From Opisthocomus hoazin (Eukaryota > Chordata > Aves > Opisthocomiformes > Opisthocomidae): DNA of 64,000 nucleotides. The notes under the pieces were generated by a model, which ran no database searches, was not told the origin of the DNA, and was given only the letters and a program-made list of their open reading frames with translations. Below, piece by piece: positions 24,054 to 35,300 of this stretch (positions are counted from its first letter, which is position 1; every line of letters begins with the position of its first letter). The stretch covers positions 69,221,300 to 69,285,299 of the forward strand of contig NC_134415.1 of assembly GCF_030867145.1 (NCBI RefSeq), written 5' to 3'. A program made the position numbers and the translations under genes.

Positions 24054-25239
24054 GGATATTAAGGGTGGCTGAATTTGATTGCATTGTGTAAAATGTGAGA
24101 GAAGCAAACTTTTTTTTTTAGATTTGTTTGGGATGAAAAAGAATGATGAAAAATGAATTTTTGTGTCAACAAGAAAGAACTAAGAACATGTTGCTTTGTG
24201 TTAACCTGAAGTTTTACTGGGTAATCTTCAGTTTCAAAGCCTGTACAGAGAAGTGGTTTTCTTTCTCACAGACCATGACGCATGCAGTTGTTCCTTTCTT
24301 TGTTCAGGAGCATTTCCTCTCAGCTCGTAGTGATATTTCTGGATAGCTCTGGCTTGCTCAGTTTAGGATTATTTCACAATTTTCATGAGCTTTTCTGACT
24401 GACTAAACTCAGAAGGAACTCTTGTCCTTCATGGCTGCTGTATGTTTTACTTCACCAGATGTTTCTGTTCTGCAAATTCAGCTGTGATCAAATCTGCAGG
24501 CAACAGCAAGATTAGAAGGGTAATGAAGAGAAGACCGCCCAGTCAATGTGCAGGCTGACTCAGTGAACGTGTGTGAGAGAGCGTGGTTTCGACTTCCTAG
24601 CCCGATGTAGACTGAAAAAACTATTCCAGCCCCTACTCAAGCCTCATCTAAAGCGGGGAGGGGGGAATAGCTGACACAGACCATGAACCTGAGTGACGGA
24701 TACAGCCTGCCTTTTAAAGTAGCAAATCATGTGTTTATTTTCAAGTGTGTTCTCCACACTTGCGAGCACCATCTCCACCTCACTTGGATGGAGTGAAACT
24801 TCAGCTGGTCAGTTCATCCATTCATTACACCCCAAATGCTGAATATAGGGGTCTGCTTCCTGCCTTAATGGAGAAGAGAGGTGGAGTTGTGAGTTACAGG
24901 AATCTTCTCCACTCCTGCCTCTCCGGTGGGCTTGGTGTTGGTTGCGATGTCCCAGAGAAGAGACAAACCCAGGATTTCTGGCATTCATGTGACAGCACCC
25001 TCACAACAACAAAGTGAATGCCCCCTACCACTCTGTACATAACCCTCACAAGAAATTTCAGAACGAGCTCCTACGTGTGCTTTGATGTGCAGACTGGTCA
25101 GCAAATCTGCTCAAAGTGTGCCATACACGCGTATGTTCAAGTCAGTCGTGGAAGGACCGTAAGTACTGATATGAGGAGCAGCTGTGAGAAAAGCTACTGT
25201 TTTCCACAACAGTGTGTTTGTGATACAGTCAGGAGAGTA
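24054..25239. other. Noncoding interval
   Basis: No supported gene or repeat. Moderately GC-richer than its flanks around 24750-25010, with short frames lacking any recognised similarity. Confidence 0.45.
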
Positions 25240-25430
25240 CTTGGGATGTTGTACAAGGTCCCAGTTGCTCTACGGAGTTCAGGGCCCTCATGCTCAGGAA
25301 AGATCAATTCAAATCGGAACAGACACAGAAAGAGGCAACAAGGGTGGTCAGGAGGATGGAAGATCTCTCCCTGAAAGGAATCAAAAAGCACATAGTATCT
25401 TTAACCCAGAAAAATTCTTTTTGAAGGGTT
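25240..25430 (+). mobile_element. Old CR1-like LINE fragment
   Basis: The stretch reads GTACAAGGTCCCAGTTGCTC, then TCGGAACAGACACAGAAAGA, GGCAACAAGGGTGGTCAGGA and GGATGGAAGATCTCTCCCTG. This follows the wording of the C-terminal ORF2 region of older CR1 families ('ctggaacagattcaaagaagagctactaggatgatccgaggaatggaaaacct'). Diverged, short and noncoding. Confidence 0.6.
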
Positions 25431-26027
25431 ATGCAGCTGCCTTGTGTAAAGATAAAACAGGATTAAATAGGAAAATGAGATACCATGCTCCAGAGTTTTC
25501 CTTTTACATTTTGTTTTCATACTGTAGTAGAGTGTATCTACCTTCACAGTGAATGCATTCAGTGTGCACCACATCTGACACCTTGGGAGAATTAAGCAGG
25601 ACCAAGACCATTATTTTCTGAAAATACACTGTCTTCATAATTAGTGCCAGATACGAAGTCATGCTTTATAAAAAAAAAATTGTATCAGAACTAGCACAAG
25701 AGAAAGGGGGCATTCAGAGTCACCAGTGAAAATCCCTTAGTCCCCAACATTCATGCTGACTTTGCACTTTTCAGAAAGCGGCATGAAACATCAGTTGTCG
25801 TTTTAAGTTTTCCCCAAAAGTCCTACACCTCTTGTGGAGATACGGCAAAGTGCACGAGATCTGTCATCTGTTCTCTGTGCTTGTGGATACAGAAATCCAT
25901 GCCATTTTATCCCTATTAAATCATACACCAAAAGAAAGTAAACATGGTGATGTAATGGGAAGTCATGTGCTTCATTTTTTGGTACCCTTCAATGTAATGG
26001 AACATAGGGTGAATAATCCTCATAAAT

Positions 26028-26170
26028 AGCTAGATATTATTAGCCCCACTATATGGATAGGGAAAGGGAAGTAAGAATTGATACAGGGGTTTGTCCAAGG
26101 TCACACTACAAATAAAAGTGGATAAATTACCACTGCTGAAGCTGTTATACCTCTGGGTAGAATTCAGCAG
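26028..26170 (-). mobile_element. MIR-like SINE remnant, reverse orientation
   Basis: TATTATTAGCCCCACTATAT, GGATAGGGAAAGGGAAGTAAG and TTTGTCCAAGGTCACACTAC follow the reverse complement of the ancient MIR core ('tattatccccattttacagatgaggaaactgaggc...ttgcccaaggtcacac'). MIR copies are rare and old in birds, and this one is clearly diverged. Confidence 0.65.
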
Positions 26171-26232
26171 CTGTCTGACCATGAGCAAGACATGAAGCAG
26201 AAGAGCTGAGAACGTCAGCCACTCAGCCCCCT

Positions 26233-26251
26233 CCCCCCCCCCCCCCCCCCC
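26233..26251. repeat. Poly-C run (19 C)
   Basis: Nineteen uninterrupted C, preceded by CCCCCT. The complementary strand could form a G-quadruplex. Length is unreliable in assemblies. Confidence 0.9.
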
Positions 26252-28449
26252 GCTGTGATTTATGTAAGGTAAGCAGATGGGCTACGATGGGCGAGATCGG
26301 AATTTCTCCAGGGGGTGCATTCGAGAAAAATCAAGCTGGATAAGCTAGAATAAATTAGTGTATTCATTAGTCTTCGTGTGGATAACCTCAAAACCAGGAT
26401 GGGTAGTTAACTGTCTCACCTTTTGCAGCTGTCGAAAGACGGATTACCGAAGCAGCCACCAGAGCGCACCAGATACTTTTTAGAGCAACTTGCCAGAAAG
26501 CAGACTAACATAAGAAGTGTCCCTCCCTTTTCTTCTTGTCTTCTTGTTTGCTATGGGAAGCAAACCAGCTGTTTCAGCTATGTATGTGGAGGGCAGTGAG
26601 GGAGAAGGTGAAAACATTCAGAGAGCTGGGAGGGTGTCAGTTCTCTCGCCTGTGGCCACGTCCTTGCGGTTGCTTCCGTGCCAGCTGCATCTTGCTTGCT
26701 AAATTACTCCACGTATCGAGCTGCCTCCTGATAGTACTGGGCATTTTTTCCCATTAAAAATCCTATGAAAATTTGAATATAGGATACAAATTAGCTTGCA
26801 GGATCAGACCATAAGAAATGTTCATACTGTGCTGGCTAGCAAACATTACCAGCTTTCTGTGTACACGTGTGTGACTTCATCCTCATCTTCAATATTCAGG
26901 GATGTGTAAACTGACCTGAAACACCTCCTACATACCAGTACTGCACTTTTCAGGGTACTGACTACTCCACATTGCATATGCTATATGGTACACGTTGTAA
27001 CTAAACGTTGTGTCTTCCATATTTTGAAGGGCAACATAAAAGCATTAAAGGTGGAGCTTGTCTGACAGGTGTGGACATCTGCATGTCACCTACTCATGTA
27101 GTCAGCCTTTCTAGTCAGTGGAAATAAATAGACAATTCTAGAGCTTATGTCCTAAAGTGGAGGTCTAACATAGGGCAGAAGATTTTGCCCTCTAAAAGTG
27201 CATTTCTTACACAGTCTTCCAGTGAAGCTTAAAATCACTTGCATGGGTATAGACATCAAGAGTTAAATAACAGAAATCATACCCTGAGTATGTAACCTGT
27301 AATATTCTTTTTTATGTTATTCCTAGCATTGGTTATTAATGGCTGCAGAACGCTGTTCACGTATGTGGTTCTTTATGTAGTGGAGTGCAGCAATACATGA
27401 AGTGTGAAGCTTAATAATGATGAGATTTCATCTTACAACATACAAACAACTTTCCATTTCATGTCTTTTCTGGCTGCTAGTTGGAACCCTGGAAACACAA
27501 GTCGGACAATGGAAGTGCTGGCATTTTATTTGAATGTGAATTGAGTGAGTGATGAGACATTTTCTGCTCAGTTTAAAACCCACCTGAACAAATTTTACGG
27601 TAGATAGTGCTAGGGAAAGGATGAAACTCTCCTGCATTAAAAACATGCTTTGAAAGTCCTGAAGTACAGTTGTACTTTCACTGCAGCACTGCAACGGTTG
27701 TCTAAGCGCTCCGACATTGGTTCCAGCAGGAATAAATCCATCTACTGACATGGAAGTCAGCCTGTGATTTTGAGTTTGTAAGCTCACCTTTTACTGTTTC
27801 CTCAAGCCAGTGCTTCTCAGTGGATTGCCGTTTTACCTGCTGAGAACTGACGCATCATCAGGAACATGGAATGCGAAAAACCACCCATCACCTAGATAAA
27901 ATATATAATCGTATATTTACACAAAATCTGAAAATCAGTGTGATTTACTTTTTTATTTGGAAAAACTTTAAAAAGGAAAGAAATTTGCAGTGAAGAGTCA
28001 AAAGCATATGTTGAACACGTGCGTATTCAAGCCCCGTAAAACAGCGATGAAGGATGGTACTGCTGAGAAGTTCTCTTTTTAGCAATTGCTTTGTAAAGAG
28101 AGTGCTAAGCACGAGAACCCTGCGTGATCTGCTTGGCTCTGGTGACTGATTATATTAAGTGTAAAGGCACTGCATGACATCTTAATCTAAATATTTAAAC
28201 TCTTTGAAGGAGTCTGGGGTTCTGCAACATGATGGACTGATTTGTAATCTCCTTTCTCAGTGATACCTCCTTTTATCACACAAAGCTATACGCCTCAAAT
28301 GGTGCATTCTTATCTAGTTGATTACAAACAATGTTACTTTCCAAATCAGCGTTCCTGGATCTTGTTAGGAACAGGAATATTAACTGCAAACTTGGCAATT
28401 ACTGACTACAAGTTCATTTAGGAAGAAGATACACCGGTGAAAGAGACTG
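26252..28449. other. Noncoding interval
   Basis: No exon or clear repeat recognised. A 119-codon minus-strand frame at 27428-27787 has no recognised domain. Confidence 0.45.
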
Positions 28450-28590
28450 GTGATATTCATGTCAGTTTACAGCAGTAATGCCTCTGTAGGTCAAAATTGT
28501 CTAGCAGGCTCCACTGTAAATTGGGAATAATTTCATCAAAGAAAACTATGCTGGTGTTATATTGTCAAAACAGCACAGAGTTTGATCCTA
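28450..28590. repeat. Ancient amniote interspersed repeat
   Basis: CTGTAAATTGGGAATAATTT, then CTATGCTGGTGTTATATTGTC and CAGAGTTTGATCCT, match an old amniote repeat with wording 'ctgtaaatctggagtaactccattgaagtcaatggagttacaccagtgtaaaactggtgtgagagagagcagaatctggccc'. I know the wording but not a secure family name. Copies of this family are sometimes conserved as regulatory DNA. Confidence 0.5.
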
Positions 28591-30959
28591 TCAAGTTGTC
28601 AAACATAGTGAAGAAAAAAGTGTGCCTTGAGTTAAATTGACTTCCACGTTTGAAGTGCGTCATATTAAAGACAGATTTAAGAAGGGAATCAGTACCTCTG
28701 GTGGTTTTATCAGTAATTTAATCTCTATTCTCATTTATTAATAGAATGCATTTCTTCCTAGCGCCTTTTCCCACTCTCTGTGTGAGACGCTTACAAAAGC
28801 TTTCTTACTCTCCAGTTGACTGGTACGAACTCATTCTGGGTTTTGCCACTCTTAATCTCCCCCCCAAACGAGGGAGGTTCTCCCCCTTCTCCATTTGCAG
28901 TAACATGTTCTTTGAGCAGTCCCTGGTGACGCCGCATTGGCTACACCTTGTTTCTGCATTCTTCTTTTTACAGCGGCAGTGCAGTGTGTTACGGTGTGCC
29001 TGAATTATGATGTGTTTTAAGATGCTTATCAAAGAAAAAACAGTTTATATTTTTGTTCTCATAACACCTAATATGTATTTAGTTTGGGCAAAGGGCTTTG
29101 GAAAGCACCCATTAAACACAGAATGCTTTATAAGCTTTTACTTTTCTTTCTGTTCTCTTTTTAGCCGTTCTTTAGAAGTTGTTTTATAACTAAGTGGGGT
29201 ACTTGTCATGCAGCCAATTAGCTGAAGTTTTAGAAATGGCCAGGTCCTAAGGACCCTGGCATTTGCATTTTTAGTTTTCCTGGTTTAGTTTAAAAGGAAA
29301 AGGTTGGGTCCTTCAGAAAATAATGTTGCATTCTGCATCGGCTGTTCGACAATTGACACGCGCATTTAAAGAAAGAGCTGAAGGTACCGGTAGATAGGTG
29401 TAGTGACATATATGAATAGCATGGTGTCTCATTTCATGCTGATGGACTTCTAAGCTGACCAGTGAAAACAGCTGAGTCGTCTTCATGTCTCTATGTGAGA
29501 AATTAGGCCCCGATTTTTGCCTTTTGGACACAGCCTGAGATGTAGAGTGCTGTACCTTTGCAGCGGGAGCACAGGGAAATCTTTTCTCGGTCCCAAGTTT
29601 TGCAGCGGTTTCATGTCCTTGTTTTCGGGTGTGTGCGTGGGAACAGGCACAATGCCGATGATTTGTCCCAGTGTATTGCTCGTGGTGCATGCTGCTAGTT
29701 AAGCTGTTGTAGCCATGCTGCTAAGCCGTTGCTGAAGCAGAACTGTAGCTCTGCCTTCTCTTTTACCCAGTCCCTTTGGAAGCTGACAGCATCTGGGGAG
29801 GTGGGGCAGCACCAACCTCTTTTATACGCTCTGTAATTCTGCCCTGATACAGCTGGTTAAAAAATTTAAAAATCCACATAGTTCAAAATAGGCCTGCTCT
29901 TTATTCTAATTTATATGCAAAGCTTATCTGTTGGTACTACTATTTTTTAGTAAATTATATATTTTTAAAAAAATTGAAATATAAAAGTTTTGATTAAAAT
30001 ATGAACAAATTTCATACCAAAAGCATTTTAGTCAAAACAACTTGGCCAGCTGCCTACGGATAAAATATCTTACAGAAGTCATGGAAGAGGCAGACTTCAT
30101 TAAAACCCACCTCTACCCTCAATTCTTCACATGAACTTAAAACTAAGGCAGCAGTTGACCTTCAGGGGTGTAAGAAGTGAAAAGGCAGCTCTATAATGGT
30201 TGGTCTATTGAACACCGGCCAAGTTTTCCTGTGCTTGTAATGTTGGGACTCTTTGCAAAATTTCGTGGTGACATTACCCTTTTCAAAGCAATCAGGGATG
30301 TCCTATCTGGCATTCTGCAGAAGGTGATCCTTTTAAGAAGAAATCTACTGGATATGATTATCCAGCTTAAGTCAGTGACAAAATTCAGTTATGTCTGGAT
30401 ATCACCCGTGCACTCTGCGAAGTCACCAGCGGTGAGCACCGAGGACTCTGAAGGACAGACTGATCTTGTTCAGACATGACGGGAAGTTCTTCCTGTTTGC
30501 TTCTCCGCTGGGAGCAACTTCACAGCAACGAGGCTTCTGTGCTGCCCCAGCTGGGCAGCTCTGCGCTGGAGAACAGCTGCGCGGAAAAACGCCTGGTCCA
30601 TCTGTGACTACGTACAGCTTTCCGATTTGGGTGTGTGATGGTTTAAGTAAGTGAAGGTTCAGACTCCAGATACCTGCATGCTCCAGAACACCTCACATAG
30701 CCCAGGACTGAACTTTTCAGATGTTTATCTGCAAGAAAAGCAGCTGCATGATTTGTTTGTTGTAAAAGGAAAAAGGAAATGCAATGCAAGTTACACTCAT
30801 AATCCATCCACTTACACCACGAAGCAGTTATAATTCAGAGAAATCATACATATCTGTGAGTGCAGACACAAATTATAAGCCTAAATACTGTACATATATA
30901 TACAGGGTATTTTGCAGTTGCCGTGGAAAAAAACAGGTCTGGGCGTTGCCTTACAGATA
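28591..30959. other. Noncoding interval upstream of the canonical promoter
   Basis: AT-rich with no supported exon. The frame at 30177-30479 (100 codons, +) has a Leu/Ile-rich middle but no homolog I recognise and no clear splice sites at its limits. The region gains CpG from about 30960 on. Confidence 0.45.
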
Positions 30960-31591
30960 CTGCCTGCCAAGTCAAATCCAACACGAAGGCAGCGAGTGCC
31001 ATCTCCCCAGAGCTGGTGGCGAGGCGCAGAGGAGGCTGTCCCCGCCGAAAAGGCCGACCCAGCGCTGCCCAGCGCCAGCTGTCACTGGTTGGTAGAACGC
31101 GACCTTGGAGCTAATGGCGGCTGGTTTGAGGCGCAGCAGCTCCGCAGCGTCTCGGGCACCTCGTGTCCTTGCCTGGCGCCATCACCTGCTGTGATTTTTA
31201 CGACGATAGCTTGTAGGTGAAAAACCAAATCATCTTTGTATATGAAAAGATAAGCCAAGGGCAGAATCGGATTGGGATTCAGTGAAATGGACGACGTACA
31301 AAATAAACGCCGACCACTGAAAGCATTCCTGACTTCTCTTACCACGTTCGAAACAGAGCGGTCCCGTGAGCCGCCTCTGACGGGAGCGGCAGCCTGCCCG
31401 GGGCACCAGCGCCAGCACCCCAGCCGGCTGACGCGAGCCCGCCGCAACTTTGACCGATTTCTTGGCAAAAATCCAGCCCAGCCTGGCCGAGGAATGGTGA
31501 TTTTTCACACCGGCGCGGAAGCCCGCAGCGCGCCAACGCCGCTGCCCGGGGCCCGTCCCGGGCGGCAGCCGCCCGCCGCGGGCACCCGCTC

Positions 31592-31598
31592 CCGGAAG
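31592..31598 (+). promoter_or_regulatory. Candidate ETS-family site
   Basis: CCGGAAG, the core word bound by GABPA/ETS factors in many CpG-island promoters, here about 220 bases before the ARHGAP18 start codon. A single short word, so suggestive only. Confidence 0.35.
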
Positions 31599-31796
31599 CC
31601 GCTCGCTCCCGCCGCCCTGGGCCGCGGAGCGCCCGGGCGGCCGATCCGGCGGGAGGGGCGCGGCGCAGGGCCGCCGCCGGCCCGCAGGAAGCGCTGCCGT
31701 CACCCGGCCCTGCCCCGCTGCGCTGCCGGCGGGAGGCTGGGCCGCGCCGGGCCGCGGGCCGGGCTGCCCCGCTCCGCCTCGGCGTCCCCAGAAGGG

Positions 31797-31817
31797 ATGC
31801 GGCGGCGCACGCCATGA
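31797..31817 (+). promoter_or_regulatory. Upstream ORF overlapping the ARHGAP18 start codon
   Basis: An upstream ATG at 31797 opens a six-codon frame (MRRRTP) whose TGA stop (31815-31817) overlaps the main ATG (31814-31816) as ATGA. The upstream ATG has G at -3 and C at +4, and the main ATG has G at -3 and A at +4, so both are medium contexts and leaky scanning or reinitiation is plausible. It applies only if transcription starts upstream of 31797. Confidence 0.6.
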
Positions 31818-31893
31818 GCTGGCGGTCCGGTTCCCGCGGCGTGGTCCTCACCGGCTACCACCACTGCGGCGGCGGTGGCGGCGGCCCCGGCGG
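31814..31893 (+). CDS. ARHGAP18: ARHGAP18 coding exon 1 (canonical N-terminus)
   Basis: First coding exon of Rho GTPase-activating protein 18, which stimulates GTP hydrolysis by RhoA-class GTPases and so affects actin tension, cell shape, spreading and migration. It encodes 26 full codons plus two bases, starting MSWRSGSRGVVLTGYHHCGG. This matches the mammalian start as I recall it (MSWLSSSQGVVLTAYH), which fixes gene and start codon. After TGYHHC comes a run of six Gly, then PGG, encoded by GGC/GGT repeats. The donor is CGG|GTGAGT at 31894, phase 2; read-through would hit TGA at once. The split codon GG+C (Gly27) is completed by exon 2. The exon lies in a CpG island. The exon-encoded N-terminus seems shorter than the mammalian one as recalled, so a small additional exon in intron 1 is not excluded. 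Confidence 0.95.
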
Positions 31894-33081
31894 GTGAGTG
31901 GCGGCGCGGGGAGGCCGGGGCGGCGGCGGGCGGCAGGTGCGCCGCGGGCCGTGAGGCGGAGCGGAGCGGGCTCGGCGGGCAGCGGCCGGGCGGGGAGCAG
32001 GTGTCCCCTCCGGCCCCCGGGGCTGGCGGGCGGCCTGCGGTGGGCAGCGGGCGGGTTTTGGTGGAGCCGCCTCGCAGCCTTTGTCCGTCGCGTTATCACA
32101 TGTTTTTTGTTTTTTAACGTGACGAAGGGCAGGAAGGTGCCGGTGAGGGCAAGGCAAACCTTTAAAGCGTTTGTCGTTCTGCCGACGAGGGGAAAGCGAC
32201 GGCGGGCGAGGAAGGCGGCTTCGCTGGCGTGAAGGCCGAGGCCTCCCGCTGCCCCGCAGCGCGTGCTCGGTGCCGGCGGGAGCGTGGCCGGACTGTCCGA
32301 AGCCGTGACCGGAGGGGCTGCTGTGGGGGCAGCGGGGTTTGGGCCCCGTGGCCCGTTCAGCCTGGCCTCTTCCTGGCTGAAGCTGTCAGCCGAGGTCCCG
32401 TTGGTAAAGACGGGGCTTCTGTCAATGCCGAGAAGGTGGCGAAAGCGAGAGGGTGTTGAAGCTGGCACGCTGTTTCCACGCATCCGTAGGAAGAGCGTGC
32501 CTGATCAAAGAGATTATAGTCTGGTTAAAAGAAGATAAAATGGAGTACAGTGTGTCACCCCGGACAAAAGATAACTGATGCACCATGATACGAGGCATCG
32601 ACAGTCAATAGCAGAGGCAAGAACTGAATTGAGAAGCGCAGCCTGCCCCATATTTGAACCACAAAGCCATGCCTCTCTTTTTGTGGAGGTACTTCCTTCT
32701 CCATAAGTAATGTTCTTTACCAGCCCCGCTTTAAGTTCTGCTGTCATCTTAGCTACATATAGAAGGGCACTGCAGATCTAGCTGTTTACTATTGAATGTG
32801 AAATATGTACATTTTTACAAGAAATCACAAAATCCGCCACCTTCTCTGTTCTTGTGTGTGGTGTTTCTACCTCTCCTACTTCTCAAACTTCCCATAGAGG
32901 AGGGACAAGATAAATATTGCTTTCTCTGCTCACTGGGATAAAGTCTGAAGAAGGATCTGTGTACCTGTAGGCTGTTGAGATTGGTTCCCCCTTTTAACGT
33001 GGGGCTGCCTGGTTATGTGGCTCTAAGCTGCAGTTACTCTTTTGCCCCTGGAGGCCCCGGACGAGTGAGCATGGTCCCGGG

Positions 33082-33095
33082 CCCCCCCCCCCCCC
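33082..33095. repeat. Poly-C run (14 C)
   Basis: Fourteen uninterrupted C between CCCGGG and ATGCCC. A second homopolymer, ten G, lies at 33265-33274. Confidence 0.9.
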
Positions 33096-35234
33096 ATGCC
33101 CTAGAACTTGTCTTCTGCGCTAACGCCGCACCGTGAAGAGCAGCCATCTCGTCAGGTTCTCTGCAGCTGCTTCTGGGGACAGCTGCCTGGGTAAACTGAG
33201 ACCTTGCCATGCGAGTAACGGTGATCCTTCACAGACTGTTCTGATGTGGGATTAAGGGAGCGCAGGGGGGGGGGAATAAATGTGAAAAGCAGTGTCATTT
33301 CCTTAATTATAGCAAATAGAAATGTATGTTAAAGCTGCGCAGAGCAGGGGATTCCCACAGTTAGTTTGCCTGAGTTCCACCCCTGACAGTGTCACGGCTT
33401 TCCAGGCCATGCACATTTGCCATTTAGCTCATTAAGCTAAGATCCTAAAGGACACCTCTCTACCTTTCTGCTCTGCCACTCTAAATTTGGACCTCAGTCC
33501 TGTATCTCACTTTCATGAACCAGGATCTCAACTCTGTGGTCCTGATTCATCTGCTCCCTCCTGCCCTGGATCCCCAGTGTCTTCTCGCTCCGGAAGTGAC
33601 GGAGGTTGGCAATGTTACTTTCATGAGGTATGGAAGGAGGGGAATGACCGCTTGTTATTTTTTTGGTCTTTTTAAAAACAAACAAAAAAAACTTTTCTGA
33701 AACATTGTAACATTTCAGTGGGATGTTTCCATTTTTCTAAGTACTTTCCTTCTTCATCAACATTCCCAAGATGTGCAGAGCTGCATGGTAATAATAGAGC
33801 AAATGCTCAAACCTGTGTAATTCTGAAATATTTTGTGGAAGTGAGTTCTTCCGTTATGCTCTGCACAGTGTGTAAGTTTACCGGTTCTGCTGTCCAGATT
33901 CTGTCTTTTACTACTGGTGTGAAATTGGAACTTATTTTGCCTTTTTTAAAAATGACAAAATAAGAACAACTTTCGGTATCTAGGTTAGCATCTCTGCTAA
34001 TTTGAAAACTCTGTAATTTTTAACCGGGATCAGAATATTAGGAAGCCAGTGTGATACAGTGCCAGCTGTAATGAAGTAGCCCTTTTGGAGACTTTAATAG
34101 AGAAACTATGTTGAATTATTTTTTTCATAGGCATTCAAAATAGTTCATGTGAGAGATTGCTTTGTCTTTGGAGGGTTGGGGAAGCATGGCACTGGTACAT
34201 CCTGGAAAAAGCGACACATTGGCTGTGCTCCAAGCAAAGTGGCATCCTAGGAACGGGTGAATCTTCCTAAGCATTTATTTTTTCCTGCAGGCATACAAGA
34301 AGTCTTGCTTCATAAAACTTAAGAATTTTATGGATCTAACAGATTGTCTAGCTACTTTTCTGGGGGGTTTTTTGCCCCTTAAAGGCACAATGAGCCTGTG
34401 AAATATTTCCTTTAGGAAAGGCTTGTCTTACCATTGGTTCACTAGGCTAAAATCTAGAACAGCCTCGGTACGATTACTTCCAAGTTTGTCAGTTTAGGAA
34501 TATTGCCTTGACAGCGGTGATGCACAAAACAGCATCAGAGCTGTTTATTTAGAGAGAAGTTTATTTTACATTTTAATTTAATGGTTAAAGGTTGTCTTCG
34601 TATAGTGTAGATACTGATTGTGGGTGACTTCTGTGGTATACCTAAGTATTTATCTGAAAATTTCGATAGAGAAATCACAAAGGCAGATTAGCCAGTATCA
34701 AATTCAGTTTTAGTAGTGTGCTTTTCTATATTGCTTCAGTTTTCTCGCTTCCCAGTTTTAACCCATTAGATCCATTAACACTTTGTTGGCTGTCACGCTA
34801 CTTGCATTTTGGTGTCGTCTCCTTTTCTTTATGATGTCCATGCACAAGCTTTTAAATAATTTCTTCTTATTTTTCCCATGAAATCATTTGCTGTTGTATG
34901 GAGTGTGGAAAGTAAGAGTGAATCAGATAGGTTTCAGTCCAAGACGCTGTTTCAGTGACTGCTTGTAGGCATGTCACTCTTGTGCACATGAAGTGTGAAA
35001 TCCACATCCTTAAGCATAGACCTCCAGTGTCATTTAGGTTCCTTGCTGGGGAATTTTACCCCATCTACTGTGGCATAAAGGACTGCGGGTCCTGTGTCAT
35101 ATTTGCCAGCCACATGTAGGCGTTTTGGAGAACAGCTGTCTTCTCATATGGCTGCGTGGGCTTACCCTCAGGCAATCAAATGCCATCCAGAGAATCCTCT
35201 ACAGGACCAATTCTGTCCTAGAGTAAGTGAATAT

Positions 35235-35300
35235 GTGCATGTAAGTATATATGTATATATGTATATGTATGTGTGTATATATATGTATGTAAAAATATTT
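35235..35300. repeat. AT/GT-rich imperfect microsatellite
   Basis: Alternating purine-pyrimidine DNA of GTATATAT, GTATGT and GTGTATAT units. The open frames over it, with repeated Tyr-Met-Val or Ile-His-Thr patterns, are products of the repeat. Confidence 0.8.

Larger units (their letters stand above)
30960..32480. promoter_or_regulatory. ARHGAP18: CpG island and promoter of ARHGAP18
   Basis: A GC-rich, CpG-dense block of about 1.5 kb, densest from 31330 to 32060, spanning the 5' UTR, coding exon 1 and the start of intron 1. No TATA box was seen. An ETS-type word CCGGAAG lies at 31592-31598, about 220 bases upstream of the ATG. The transcription start is not visible from sequence alone and probably lies between about 31300 and 31790. 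Open frames across it on both strands are composition effects. Confidence 0.85.

Noticed and set aside
30177..30479. 100-codon + frame as a possible exon of a neighbouring gene
   Set aside because: No homolog recognised and no convincing acceptor and donor pair at its limits.
4041..30959. A second protein-coding gene between the two CpG islands
   Set aside because: I looked for frames with recognised domains flanked by splice signals and found only repeat-derived or chance frames. A noncoding RNA gene cannot be excluded from sequence alone.
31230..32483. Long frames on both strands around ARHGAP18 exon 1
   Set aside because: Composition effects of the CpG island. Only the frame of the ATG at 31814 matches a known protein and ends at a proper donor.
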